This document shows, piece by piece, positions 1 through 8,224 of a stretch of DNA of 64,000 nucleotides (position 1 is its first letter; each line of letters begins with the position of its first letter). Below the pieces are notes generated by a model. It did not search any database and had not been told where the DNA came from. It saw only the letters and a program-made list of their open reading frames with translations. Made by a program: the position numbers and the translations under genes. The stretch lies in the NCBI GenBank assembly GCA_035624785.1, contig DASPQV010000025.1, positions 346,457 to 410,456 of the forward strand, given 5' to 3'. The stretch is from JAJZNI01 sp035624785 (GTDB lineage: Bacteria > Chloroflexota > Dormibacteria > Aeolococcales > Aeolococcaceae).

Positions 1-89
1 GCCGGCTTGCCGTTCTTCATGGTGATCGCCTGGGCATCTTTGATCTCGGTCTGCTTCTTGCACTTCAGGCAGTAGCCGGTGACAGCCAT
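1..89 (-). CDS. DUF5679 family small zinc-ribbon-like protein (C-terminus cut by window edge)
   Basis: The gene reads leftward and runs off the window after 29 codons. The peptide begins MAVTGYCLKCKKQTEIKDAQ and continues into a T-M-K-N-G-K-P stretch. This is the usual N-terminal half of the short DUF5679 proteins: a YCxKC pair, then a K-N-G-(R/K)-P turn before a second Cys pair that would lie outside the window. AGGAGA sits about 8 bases upstream of the ATG, supporting the start. The family is probably a metal-binding treble-clef or ribbon protein of unknown role; that part is family knowledge, not shown here. Confidence 0.75.
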   Translation of the reverse strand, partial: MAVTGYCLKCKKQTEIKDAQAITMKNGKP

Positions 90-281
90 CGTCTTCGTCT
101 CCTGGGAACCGGGAGGGACTCGGGACCGGGTCTGCCCGAGCTTCGCCGGGGATTGTAAGCAGATGCCAGGGGAGGTCGGTTGAATTCAGCCCCAATTCGC
201 GGTAGGGGCGCTCCGACCAGGCCATACGCGCCACACGGGTGGCGGCCGTAACCTTTCCGACCCCCTCCGCGTACAAAGGGC

Positions 282-422
282 ATGCTGCGCACCCACCCGT
301 CGCCGCCCGGCTTCGCCTCCGGATACGGCACCGCCAGCCGCCGGGCGATCGTCCTCGCCGTCCTCGCCCTCGCCGGGGTCGCGATGCTGATGGTCTGGGC
401 GCTCGCCTTCGCGGGCTTCTGA
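282..422 (+). CDS. putative 46-residue single-pass membrane protein
   Basis: This short reading frame starts MLRTHPSPPGF. It has a Ser/Arg stretch at about 17-21 and then one strongly hydrophobic helix (about residues 22-44) reaching almost to the C-terminus. That architecture of a basic N-terminus followed by a single helix is typical of small bacterial membrane proteins. No convincing ribosome binding site is visible (AAAGGG lies only one base before the ATG), so translation is uncertain. It lies between the DUF5679 gene, transcribed away, and the convergent bactofilin gene. No family recognised. Confidence 0.4.
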   Translation: MLRTHPSPPGFASGYGTASRRAIVLAVLALAGVAMLMVWALAFAGF

Positions 423-515
423 GCTCGCCGGCTCCGGGTCGACGCGCCAGGGATGCCCGGCGCGCGGCTTCCGCTGGGCGCGGGCTCCCCGGTTGGAGGG
501 GGAGGCTGTGAGGAC

Positions 516-935
516 TCAGCCCTCGGCGCCGACCATGGCAATCGACCCGTTGAAGGTGGCGCCGTCCTCGACGTGGAGCTTGGCCACCCGGATGTTGCCC
601 TGGAGGTAGCCGGAACCGGCGAGGCGAAGACGCTGCTGCGCGCTCACGTCGCCCTCGACCCGCCCGCGAATGGTGACGTTGCGGCACTCCAGCCTGGCCT
701 TGACCGTGCCACCACCCTCGACCGTGATGTCGCCGGCGGTGATGACCTCACCCTCCACGGTGCCATGAACGACGAGATCGCTTCGGATGATGAGCTTCCC
801 CTCGAGGCGATCGTCGACTCCCAGGGTCACGGTACCGCCGCTAGAGTTCTCGCCAGCACGCTGGCGGTCTGGCTTCGGGGCCACCGCCGCCTCTTTAACC
901 TCGGGGTTCGCGTTCATCTTCTCTGCAGTCTCCAT
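516..935 (-). CDS. bactofilin (polymer-forming cytoskeletal protein, DUF583)
   Basis: The 139-residue product has a disordered polar N-terminus (about 1-35). It is followed by a bactofilin right-handed beta-helix core of short hydrophobic/glycine repeats (LEGKLIIRSDLVVHGTVEGE, then ITAGDITVEGG, RVEGDV and YLQGNI). Bactofilins polymerise without nucleotide at the membrane and scaffold cell-shape or wall enzymes. I chose the internal ATG at 935 because AAGGG lies 9 bases upstream and the 40 residues before it are low-complexity. The gene is divergent from the methyltransferase at 990, leaving 54 bases for both promoters. The usual M23 peptidase partner is not adjacent. Confidence 0.85.
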   Translation of the reverse strand: METAEKMNANPEVKEAAVAPKPDRQRAGENSSGGTVTLGVDDRLEGKLIIRSDLVVHGTVEGEVITAGDITVEGGGTVKARLECRNVTIRGRVEGDVSAQQRLRLAGSGYLQGNIRVAKLHVEDGATFNGSIAMVGAEG

Positions 936-989
936 GTGGCTGAACCCTTCATCACCAACAGCGCACAGGCCCGAGAGTCTACCGCTCGG

Positions 990-1859
990 ATGACACCCCC
1001 GGCCCTCGACGCCGCGGACTGGGAGTGGCCGTCGGCGACTCGTTACGCCCGCCATCTCGCCTCCTTCTACGACGCCGTGACCGGCGCTTACGACGACTGG
1101 TCGTCAGGGGTCCACCGCCGGGTGGCCGCCCGACTGGTCGAGATCGCCTCGCCGGTCCCTGGCGAGCGCGTCCTCGACGTCGGGTGTGGAACTGGGCTGG
1201 TCACCCAGATGGCGGCCGAATGGGTGGGAGCGTCCGGGGAGGTGATCGGCGTCGACATCGCCGGCCGGCTGCTGGAGGTGGCCCGGCGGCGGGCGTCGCC
1301 TCGGGTGCGCTTCCTCCACGTCCCCGCCGAGGCGCTGGTGTTCAGCGACCTGACCTTCGACGTGGTCACGGTCGGCGATGCCCTCCCCTACCTGGCCGAC
1401 CCGGTCCGGGCCCTCAGCGAGGCCCGGCGGGTGCTGCGCCGAGGCGCCAGGATCGCCGTCTCGGTGCTGGATCGCGCCCTGGACACGCCGGCGCAGGCCG
1501 TCTACCAGGAGCTGCTGCTCGCCCTCGAGAGACGCCACCCCATCGCGGTTCCTCGGCCCCCGGGCGATCGCAGCCGCTTCGGCGAGCCCGAGGTGGTGGG
1601 CCGCCTGCTCGGCGCGGCGGGCTTCACGAACGTGGTGACGACCATGATGGTGACCGGCGGCAGGGTCACGACGGCGCGCGAGTGGACCGACCTGATGATG
1701 GGCTCAGGACCCTCATCCCACGCCCTGCTCTCGGTCCTCGGCCCCGCCATCCGGCAGGGGTTCGAGGCCGAGCTGACCGAGCGCATGAGCGAACTGGGCG
1801 AGGACGAGGCCTTCCGCTACCACCACCCCTTCACCTTCGCCGCCGCCGTCCGTTCCTGA
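990..1859 (+). CDS. class I SAM-dependent methyltransferase
   Basis: This 289-residue protein has the class I Rossmann methyltransferase motif I VLDVGCGTG at 61-69 and an acidic end of beta-2 (GVDI, 87-90). An FDVVTVGDALPYL segment corresponds to motif IV, and ALSEARRVLRRGARIAVSVL to motif V/VI, as in UbiE/Methyltransf_11 enzymes. The open frame extends far upstream, but the stretch before 990 is antisense to the bactofilin, so the ATG at 990 is preferred. The N-terminus (RHLASFYDAVTGAYDDWSSG) resembles ubiquinone/menaquinone-type methyltransferases. The substrate cannot be deduced; no quinone genes are nearby. Confidence 0.8.
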   Translation: MTPPALDAADWEWPSATRYARHLASFYDAVTGAYDDWSSGVHRRVAARLVEIASPVPGERVLDVGCGTGLVTQMAAEWVGASGEVIGVDIAGRLLEVARRRASPRVRFLHVPAEALVFSDLTFDVVTVGDALPYLADPVRALSEARRVLRRGARIAVSVLDRALDTPAQAVYQELLLALERRHPIAVPRPPGDRSRFGEPEVVGRLLGAAGFTNVVTTMMVTGGRVTTAREWTDLMMGSGPSSHALLSVLGPAIRQGFEAELTERMSELGEDEAFRYHHPFTFAAAVRS

Positions 1860-1940
1860 GGGAGGCGCCAGTGCGGCGGGGACCCCGGGGCGCCTCGCCC
1901 GGAGGAGGGGGCGGCCGGCCCGCCGGCGGCCGAGGTGGGA

Positions 1941-4022
1941 TCAGGCGGTGGCCGGGGCGTGCTCCTTCTGATGAGCTTCGATCAGCTGCTGGGCGATCGG
2001 CGCTGGCACCTCCTCGTAGTGGGAGAACTCGGTCGAATAGCGGCCGCGGCCCTGGGTCAGGGCCCGCAGGTCGATCGGGAAGGTGAACATCTCCGCCTGG
2101 GGCACCTGAGCGGCGACCTCCGAGCGGCCGTCGCCGAGTGGGTTCATCCCCGCCACCCGGCCGCGACGGGCGTTGAACAGGCCGATGACATCCCCGGTGA
2201 ACCGGTCGGGAGCGATCACCTTGACGATCGCGATCGGCTCCAGGAGGACCGGCGAAGCCCTCTGGACAGCCTCGCGCATCGCCATGGAGCCGGCGAGCTG
2301 GAAGGCGATGTCCTTGCCGTCGACGGGATGGGTGGAGCCGTCGACCAGCCTCACCCGGATGTCGACCACCGGATGCCCGCTGATCGCACCCTGCTCCATG
2401 GTCTGACGCACCCCCTTCTCCACCGAGGGCCGGAACTGCTGGGGAATGGCTCCCCCGAAGATCTTGTCCTCCCACTCGTAGCCGCCGCCCCGGGGCAGCG
2501 GCTCGATCTCGATGGTGGCGTCTCCGTAGAGCCCGGCGCCGCCCGACTGCTTCTTGTAGCGATGCTGGACCCGGGCGGTGCCGTTGATGGTCTCCCGATA
2601 GGGGATGCGGGGCGCCTGGAGCTTGGCCTCCACGCCGTATTTGCGGCGCATCTTCTCCAGGACCACGTCCAGGTGGACGTCGCCGAGCCCATGGGCGATC
2701 ACCTCGTGGGTCACCTCGTCCCGGTCCACCGAGAAGGTGGGGTCCTCCTCGCCGAGGCGGGCCAGCGACTGCATGATCTTGTCCTCGTCCCCCTTGCTCC
2801 GGGCGCTGATGGCGGCCGCGTAACCGGCGGCGGGCAGGACGATGGGAGGAAGGGTCACCGGCGTCCCGCGCTCGCAGAGGGTGTCGCCGGTCGCGGTGCT
2901 CTGGAGCTTGGTGAGCACGGCGACCTCTCCCGCGCCGACCTCGCCGCTGACCACCACCTGCTTGCCCATCGGCCGGCCCAGCTGGGCGGGCCGCTCCTCG
3001 ACCTTGCGGTTGGCGTTGAACGGATGGGTCTCCCCACGGAGGGTTCCCCGCAGCACCCGGACGAACGAGATCTTGCCGAAGTTGTCAACCGTGGTCCGGA
3101 AGACGCGCGCCACCAGGGGTCCGGCGGGATCGCAGCGGATCTGCACCTCCTGGCCGCTGGCGCCAGTCGCATGGTGGACGCGCTCTGCGGGGGACGGCAG
3201 GTACTGGACAATGCTGTCCAGAATCAGGGCGGCACCGCGGCGATCCGCGGCCGCGGCGCAGACCACCGGCACCAGGCTGCCGGACCCGGTCCCCCGGCGC
3301 AGCGCCTGGCGGATCTCGGCGCCGCTGAGCTCGGTGCCCTCGAGGTACTTCTCGAGGAGTGAGTCGTCGGTCTCCGCGGCGGAGTCCGCCAGCGCCGTGC
3401 GAGCGCGCTCGACGGCGTCCGCCATGGCCGCCGGCATCCCGGTGGGGTCGGCGCCGCCGGCCCCGTCGAAGGCCTGAGCGCCACCCTCGACCAGGTCAAC
3501 GTAGCCGCTGAAGGACTCGGCGGCACCGATGGGCAGGGCCACGGCGATCGGCTTTCGGGCGAACTCCCCGCGCAGCGCTTCCACGGTCGCATCGAAGGTC
3601 GCGTTCTCGCGGTCCATGCGGTTGACCACGATCAGGCAGGGGAGCCCGGCGGTGGTCACCATCTCCCAGGCCAGCTCGGCCCCCACCGGGACCGAGCCAG
3701 TGGCACCGACCACCAGCACGGCGGCGTCGGCCCCCGCCAGGGCGGCGGCCACCTCCCCGGCGAAGTCCTGGAACCCGGGAGCGTCGATGAGGTTGACCTG
3801 CGTGCCCCTCCATTCGCAGTGGGCCACGGCCGCGCCGATCGAGATCGAGCGGCGCTGTTCCTCGGGCTCGTAATCGAAGATCGAGGTGCCCTGATCGGTT
3901 GACCCCATCCGCTGGGTTGCGCCGGCTGTGTGGAGCAGAGCCTCGCACAGGGTGGTCTTTCCGTCGTGGCTGTGACCGACCACAGCCACGGTGCGAATGC
4001 GGTCCGGGGCGGGCGTGGGCAT
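1941..4022 (-). CDS. elongation factor G-like translational GTPase (EF-G paralogue)
   Basis: At 693 residues it has the full EF-G length. The G domain shows G1 GHSHDGKT at 16-23, a G2-region RRSISIG at 57-63, G3 DAPGF at 80-84 and G4 NRMD at 134-137. Canonical EF-G has AHIDAGKT, RGITI, DTPGH and NKMD, so all four are altered. In G3 the catalytic His of DTPGH is Phe here. The C-terminal domain IV/V region (HPVDGKDIAFQLAGSMAMREA, later RRGRVAGMNPLGDGRSEVAAQVP) is well kept. This fits the EF-G2/FusA2-like group rather than the main translocase. No rpsL, rpsG or tuf genes flank it, which also speaks for a paralogue. Its role (ribosome rescue, regulation) is unknown. Confidence 0.88.
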   Translation of the reverse strand: MPTPAPDRIRTVAVVGHSHDGKTTLCEALLHTAGATQRMGSTDQGTSIFDYEPEEQRRSISIGAAVAHCEWRGTQVNLIDAPGFQDFAGEVAAALAGADAAVLVVGATGSVPVGAELAWEMVTTAGLPCLIVVNRMDRENATFDATVEALRGEFARKPIAVALPIGAAESFSGYVDLVEGGAQAFDGAGGADPTGMPAAMADAVERARTALADSAAETDDSLLEKYLEGTELSGAEIRQALRRGTGSGSLVPVVCAAAADRRGAALILDSIVQYLPSPAERVHHATGASGQEVQIRCDPAGPLVARVFRTTVDNFGKISFVRVLRGTLRGETHPFNANRKVEERPAQLGRPMGKQVVVSGEVGAGEVAVLTKLQSTATGDTLCERGTPVTLPPIVLPAAGYAAAISARSKGDEDKIMQSLARLGEEDPTFSVDRDEVTHEVIAHGLGDVHLDVVLEKMRRKYGVEAKLQAPRIPYRETINGTARVQHRYKKQSGGAGLYGDATIEIEPLPRGGGYEWEDKIFGGAIPQQFRPSVEKGVRQTMEQGAISGHPVVDIRVRLVDGSTHPVDGKDIAFQLAGSMAMREAVQRASPVLLEPIAIVKVIAPDRFTGDVIGLFNARRGRVAGMNPLGDGRSEVAAQVPQAEMFTFPIDLRALTQGRGRYSTEFSHYEEVPAPIAQQLIEAHQKEHAPATA

Positions 4023-4247
4023 GGGGCAGAAGACCTCCTCCGAGACGTCTCGGACACTCTCTCGATGAGCGGAGCCAATGGTACCCGGAGCGATGCGGCC
4101 CTCCCTGCGGCGCCCGCGACCCGCGGTGGGGCGCCTCCCTCCGGCACCCGGGACCGGGGGGCGGCGGTCCTGACCGGGGTCGCATCCTAGGGCGCTCCAC
4201 CCCGCCCCGCGGCGAGGGAGGACCAGCCTCGATCGCCCTCAGGGACG

Positions 4248-4273
4248 GTTTCATTCAATTGGTTGAATGAAAC
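4248..4273. promoter_or_regulatory. perfect 11-bp inverted repeat, candidate repressor operator
   Basis: GTTTCATTCAA and its exact reverse complement TTGAATGAAAC are separated by TTGG. The site is AT-rich in an otherwise GC-rich stretch. It lies between the divergent EF-G-like gene (start at 4022) and the lipoprotein gene (start near 4358). Size and symmetry suit a dimeric TetR- or GntR-type repressor. A terminator is less likely because no gene ends just upstream and no T-run follows. Confidence 0.5.
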
Positions 4274-4357
4274 GGCCCTTGGCAACGAATGGGAGGTCCC
4301 CCGCTCACGAGCCTCTCGTGCCAGAGGGCGGCCCGGGCTTGCAGACTCCGTGACGCT

Positions 4358-4837
4358 GTGACGAGACGGCCGCTCCTCGCGCTCTGCCTGGTTCTCACTG
4401 CCTGCGGGGCGAGCTCGGCGGTGGCCACCCAGACCCCGCCCTGCCGGACCCCCTCGGCGGTGCCGGCCCCCCAGGTGGCCATGCCTCCGGTCAGCGCCGC
4501 CGCCGACCAGGGACGGGTCGATCCGGGGGCGCAGGTGAACTTCACGGAGACCGTCACCGGCCCCACCATCCTCCAGGTCGACTGCCAGCAGCCCCTCCAG
4601 CTGGTAGTGACCGACGCCACCGGCCTGAGCGTGTACAGCGGGGCTGAAGCACCGGTGGCAGCCGGTCTGTGCGGCAGGCTCAGCGTCGCCGCCGGGGCGG
4701 CGGAGGCGTACCAGGTGAGCTGGCCCGTCGACCCCAGCCTCCCGGGCGGCACCTACCAGGCCACGCTGATGCTCGGTGACGCCCCGGAGCTCACCTTGGC
4801 GGTGGCGGTGGGCGCTATTCCCGGCGGCTGCGGATAG
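4358..4837 (+). CDS. lipoprotein with Ig-like/BsuPI-like C-terminal domain
   Basis: The product has a short basic start (VTRR), a hydrophobic stretch and a lipobox ending L-T-A-C at residue 15, so it should be lipidated and surface-anchored. A Ser/Pro/Thr-rich linker follows. A beta-rich domain (about 55-155) contains two Cys and ends PGGTYQATLMLGDAPELTLAVAVG, like an immunoglobulin-type or BsuPI-like fold. The GTG at 4358 is preferred because it places the signal peptide at the N-terminus; the frame is open 23 codons further upstream. The lipoprotein at 51817 shares the same spacing pattern and looks like a paralogue. Function unknown. Confidence 0.7.
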   Translation: MTRRPLLALCLVLTACGASSAVATQTPPCRTPSAVPAPQVAMPPVSAAADQGRVDPGAQVNFTETVTGPTILQVDCQQPLQLVVTDATGLSVYSGAEAPVAAGLCGRLSVAAGAAEAYQVSWPVDPSLPGGTYQATLMLGDAPELTLAVAVGAIPGGCG

Positions 4838-4855
4838 CTCACGCCGGCGGTCGCG

Positions 4856-5821
4856 TCACTCCGGAGAGCTGGGCCGGGTCCCGGAGGCGAGAGGCGGAGC
4901 TGCCGGGGGTCGGGGGCGCGTCGGGGAGGCGGGCCGGTGGTGTCGCGGGGGCCCCGGGGCGGGTCGGGGCAGCCCCGGGCTGGAGCGCTCCGCCACCACC
5001 AGCAGGCTGTCGCAGAGCGGGCTGCCGGGGTGGGCCGTCCAGCCGTCGTACGTCGCCACCATGGCGAGCCCGGCCCGGGTGAGCATCTCCGGGATCTCCG
5101 CGTAGCCGAGCAGCCGGCTGGTGGTCTGCTGCACCGCCGCCGTGCCGTCCCCGAAGATCGCAACCTCTCTGAGCATGAAGAGGTTGCGGGTTCGGTCGTA
5201 AACGGTGTCGCTGAGGAGCAGCTGACGCCGCCTGCCGAGCAGCGAGCGGCTGGTGACCTCCCACGCCGAGATCCGGCCGGGAAGCTGGTCAGGGCGCAGC
5301 CGCAGCTCAACGATCATGCGACCTCCGGGCCGGAGGCTTCCGGCCAGCCGGCGCAGGCCGGCCACCTGCGAGCGGACCGGCAGGTTCTCGAGCACGTAGT
5401 AGATCAGGAGGATCGCGTCGTAGCCGTCCGACCGGGGCAGGTCGCGGATGTCCTGGACCCAGAACCGGGCAAGGTGTCTCAGCCCTTCCCGGCGTGCCTC
5501 CCGGCGGGCGTGGGCGATCACGGCCGGGCCGACGTCTACCCCGTCCACCGTGTAGCCGAGCCGGGCGAGCCGGATGGCGTAGAGACCCGGCCCGCAGCCG
5601 GCGTCGAGGATCCGGGCCGGCGGGGGCGGGAGCAGCATCCGGAGCCGGCGGACGTGACGGTCGACCACGGCCTGGCGGCGGCTGGCGCCGTCATGGCTCT
5701 GGTCGAGATGCTCGCCGAGCAGGCGGCGGCTGAAGGTGGGATCCGACCAGTCGAGCTCGGCCGCCGGGTCGAAGGGCAGCGGCCACTCGGGGAGGCGAGC
5801 GAGACGCGGCAGCCGTGGCAC
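4856..5821 (-). CDS. class I SAM-dependent methyltransferase
   Basis: The predicted protein is about 321 residues. Motif I is ILDAGCGPG at roughly 71-79, followed by a GVDVGPAVIAHARREARREG helix, and YDAILLIYYVLENLP corresponds to motif IV. LRPGGRMIVELRL matches the post-motif strand seen in Methyltransf_25/11 enzymes. The C-terminal 40 residues are Pro/Arg-rich and probably disordered. The frame is open to 5938, but the GTG at 5821 begins the conserved-looking part. It is divergent from the PlsY-like gene and convergent with the lipoprotein at 4358. The substrate cannot be read from the sequence. Confidence 0.75.
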   Translation of the reverse strand: MPRLPRLARLPEWPLPFDPAAELDWSDPTFSRRLLGEHLDQSHDGASRRQAVVDRHVRRLRMLLPPPPARILDAGCGPGLYAIRLARLGYTVDGVDVGPAVIAHARREARREGLRHLARFWVQDIRDLPRSDGYDAILLIYYVLENLPVRSQVAGLRRLAGSLRPGGRMIVELRLRPDQLPGRISAWEVTSRSLLGRRRQLLLSDTVYDRTRNLFMLREVAIFGDGTAAVQQTTSRLLGYAEIPEMLTRAGLAMVATYDGWTAHPGSPLCDSLLVVAERSSPGLPRPAPGPPRHHRPASPTRPRPPAAPPLASGTRPSSPE

Positions 5822-5968
5822 GGCCGTGAGATTAGAGCGAGTCGGCACCGGCCCTGTGGGAATCGCCGTCCAGGCAGCGGGTCCAAGGCCCGCCGAGGGC
5901 GAGAATCCGGAGGTGGACCGCATGGACCGCGGGAACATCCTCTACGTCCGCCCCGCCTGCAAAGCAGC

Positions 5969-6643
5969 ATGATGCCCGCCGTGCTCGCCGCCGCCCTGGT
6001 GACCCCGGCGCCCCTCAGCGCGGGGATCGCCTTCGCCTGCGGCTACGCGGTGGGGGCGCTGCCGGTCGCGTGGTTGCTGGCCTGGCGCTGGCGCGACGTC
6101 GATCTGCGCGACTTCGGCGGGGGCACCGGTGCGATCGACGCTGTGCGGGTGGCCGGCGTCGGGGTGGCGCTGGTCGCGGGGCTCACCGAGCTTCTCAAGG
6201 GTGGGGCGGTCGGCCTGGTGGCGGGCTGGCTCGGGGGTCACACTGGCTGGTTCACCGCCAGCGCAATGGCCGGCTGCGTCACCGGCGACGCCTTTCCAAT
6301 CGGCTTCCGGCGGGGTGGACGGGGGCTCGTCCCGCTCGTCTCCGGGCTCCTCTTCGCCCTCCCCATCGCCGGCCTGATCTGCGCCGTGATCGCCCTGCCG
6401 GTGGCATTCCTGACCCGGATGCGCGGCCGCGTCTATGACCTGTCGGTGGTGGTGGCGGTGCCCCTCGGGCTGATGCTCGGCACCCTGGACTGGCGGAGCC
6501 TGGCCCCCGGCACGGCGATCGTGGTGGTCCTGGTGGTTCGCTCCAGCCTGAGGAGGGCGGCCTCCCGGCGCGCTGTCACCGTGACCACCGCGCGGAGTGC
6601 GACCATCGTGGACCAACCCGCAGATCGCGCCCAGGAGCCCTGA
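5969..6643 (+). CDS. divergent PlsY-like glycerol-3-phosphate acyltransferase family membrane protein
   Basis: The 224-residue polytopic protein opens with a PlsY-like first helix and loop: GYAVGALPVAWLLAWRWRDV, then DLRDFGGGTGAIDAVRVAG. This matches the PlsY pattern GSIPxGxLI...D(L/I)RxxGSGNxGAxNxxR, although the SGNxGATN block is degraded to GGTGAIDAV. The second motif, GHxFPxxxxFKGGKG in PlsY, reads GDAFPIGFRRGGRG here, so the His and both Lys are replaced. PlsY makes lysophosphatidate from acyl phosphate. With these changes, activity on the usual substrate is doubtful. Two adjacent ATGs (5969, 5972) could start it. The next gene follows directly after the stop. Confidence 0.6.
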   Translation: MMPAVLAAALVTPAPLSAGIAFACGYAVGALPVAWLLAWRWRDVDLRDFGGGTGAIDAVRVAGVGVALVAGLTELLKGGAVGLVAGWLGGHTGWFTASAMAGCVTGDAFPIGFRRGGRGLVPLVSGLLFALPIAGLICAVIALPVAFLTRMRGRVYDLSVVVAVPLGLMLGTLDWRSLAPGTAIVVVLVVRSSLRRAASRRAVTVTTARSATIVDQPADRAQEP

Positions 6644-7333
6644 ATGCACCCCCTCGCCAGCGTCTTCGACGTCACCCAGTGGGTCCAGACCGGGGGTCTC
6701 CTGATCCTCTTCCTGCTGATGACGGTGCAGTGCGTCGGCGTGCCCTTCCCCAGCGAGGTGATCATGCCCCTGGCGGGGTACCTGGTCTCGGCGGGCCACC
6801 TCGGCCCGGCCGGCGCCGCCCAGGGGGTCGACCTGCTGCTGGTGATCGTGCTCGGTGTCGCCGGCAACGTGGTGGGGTCGCTGCTCGCCTACTGGCTGGC
6901 GGCGTGGCTGGGTGAGCCGGTCCTGCTCGGCCCGGGCCGCTACATCGGCATCCGGCGCCATCACGTCGAGATCGCCGACCGCTGGTTCCGGCGTCACGGG
7001 AGGGCGGCGGTGCTGTTGGGCCGCTTCCTGCCGGTGGTGCGCACGTACATCTCCTTCCCGGCCGGGCTCGCCCGGATGCCGCTCACGGAATTCACCCTGT
7101 ACACGACGGTGGGAACCATCCCCTGGGTCACCGCCCTGGCCCTGGCGGGATGGGCCGTGGGCAGCACCTGGAACAGGATCTCGGGGCCGATCCAGACGGC
7201 GGGCATCGTCCTCGCCATCCTCATCGTGCTCGCGGTGATCGGCTGGTTCGTCCAGGGGCGGCGCCAGCAGAGCCGCCCCGCCGCGGCCGAGCCCGTGGCG
7301 GCGGCCCGGACCGGGGAGGGCGAGAGGGGCTGA
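6644..7333 (+). CDS. DedA family membrane protein
   Basis: The 229-residue protein has the DedA/SNARE-associated domain. It contains a re-entrant GVPFPSEVIMPLAGYLVSAG segment (about 32-51), a central GNVVGSLLAYWLAAWLGEPV stretch, and the diagnostic GRFLPVVRTYISFPAGLARMP block with conserved Arg and Pro. DedA proteins act in lipid scrambling and undecaprenyl-phosphate or phosphatidylethanolamine flipping (family knowledge). The ATG directly follows the stop of the PlsY-like gene, so the two are probably co-transcribed; both concern membrane phospholipid handling. The C-terminal tail is Arg/Ala-rich and cytosolic. Confidence 0.85.
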   Translation: MHPLASVFDVTQWVQTGGLLILFLLMTVQCVGVPFPSEVIMPLAGYLVSAGHLGPAGAAQGVDLLLVIVLGVAGNVVGSLLAYWLAAWLGEPVLLGPGRYIGIRRHHVEIADRWFRRHGRAAVLLGRFLPVVRTYISFPAGLARMPLTEFTLYTTVGTIPWVTALALAGWAVGSTWNRISGPIQTAGIVLAILIVLAVIGWFVQGRRQQSRPAAAEPVAAARTGEGERG

Positions 7334-7335
7334 CC

Positions 7336-8220
7336 GTGATCGGCCTCGTCGACATCGGGGGGACCAAGTGCCTGGCCGGCGTCACCGGTGACGACGGGCT
7401 TCCCGGGACACCGCTGCTGCGGGCGACGCCCCGGGACGGCGACCCCGGGGCCTTCCTGGCCGAGATGCTCGACAAGGTCCGCGGCTCGGCGCCGCTGGCG
7501 GGCGTCGCCGTGTCGACGCCGGGACCCTTCGACCGCGTGCGTCGCCGGCTCCTCAATCCTCCCGGGTTGTCCCCGGCGTGGCACGGCCTCGACCTGGTGG
7601 CGACGCTGGGGAAGCGCTTCGGCTGCCCGGTCTACGCGGAGAACGACGCCAACTGCGCCGCCCTCGCCGAGGCGCGCTTCGGAGCCGGAAGGGGCTTCCG
7701 GACGGTCGTCTACTACACGGTGAGCACCGGGATCGGCGCCGGGGTCGTCCGGGACGGCGAGCTGGTGATCTCGCGCCACGACACCGAGGCCGGACACCAG
7801 GTGCTCTGGCCCGAGCACCTGGGCGGTCCCTCCTGCCACTGCGGCGGCCACGGATGCCTGGAGGCCCTGGCCAGCGGCAACGCCATCCGGCGGCGCTTCG
7901 GCCGTCCCGCCGAGGAGCTCGACGACCCCGGCGTCTGGGCCGACGTGGGCCGGTGGCTGGGGCTGGCGGTGGTCAACAGCGTCGCCCTGCTCGACTGTGA
8001 CGTGGTCGTCTTCGGCGGCGGCGTCATCAACGCATGGCCGCGGTTCGAGGGGACGCTGAGGCAGACGGTTGGGGCCAGCCTCTTCCTGCAGCCGCCGCCC
8101 GAGATCCGGGTCGGGGAGCTCGGCGTGGACCGGAACCTCTGGGGAGCGCTCACCCTGGTGCCAGGAGCAGGCCTGGCGCGGCCCGCCGGGTTTGGCGCGC
8201 CGGACCGGCTGGTACAGTAG
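7336..8220 (+). CDS. ROK family sugar kinase
   Basis: The 294-residue protein starts at a GTG two bases after the DedA stop. It begins VIGLVDIGGTK, the phosphate-1 motif of the ASKHA fold. It carries ENDANCAALAEARFGAG, GIGAGVV and a complete ROK zinc/substrate signature: EAGHQ at 152-156 and CHCGGHGCLEA at 167-177. No N-terminal winged helix is present, so it is a kinase (glucokinase/N-acyl-mannosamine kinase type) rather than a NagC/Xyl repressor. The sugar cannot be assigned. Position implies co-transcription with the upstream membrane-lipid genes; a functional link is not obvious. Confidence 0.85.
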   Translation: MIGLVDIGGTKCLAGVTGDDGLPGTPLLRATPRDGDPGAFLAEMLDKVRGSAPLAGVAVSTPGPFDRVRRRLLNPPGLSPAWHGLDLVATLGKRFGCPVYAENDANCAALAEARFGAGRGFRTVVYYTVSTGIGAGVVRDGELVISRHDTEAGHQVLWPEHLGGPSCHCGGHGCLEALASGNAIRRRFGRPAEELDDPGVWADVGRWLGLAVVNSVALLDCDVVVFGGGVINAWPRFEGTLRQTVGASLFLQPPPEIRVGELGVDRNLWGALTLVPGAGLARPAGFGAPDRLVQ

Positions 8221-8224
8221 CGGG

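Noticed and set aside
453..989. Upstream extension of the methyltransferase frame
   Set aside because: Antisense to the bactofilin gene and without methyltransferase-like sequence; the ATG at 990 starts the conserved protein.
1935..3362. Long plus-strand open frame opposite the EF-G-like gene
   Set aside because: High GC gives long antisense frames; the peptide has shuffled composition and no domain, while the minus strand encodes a clear GTPase.
4937..5968. Upstream part of the 568-residue frame containing the PlsY-like gene
   Set aside because: Antisense to the second methyltransferase; membrane protein begins at the MM pair at 5969.
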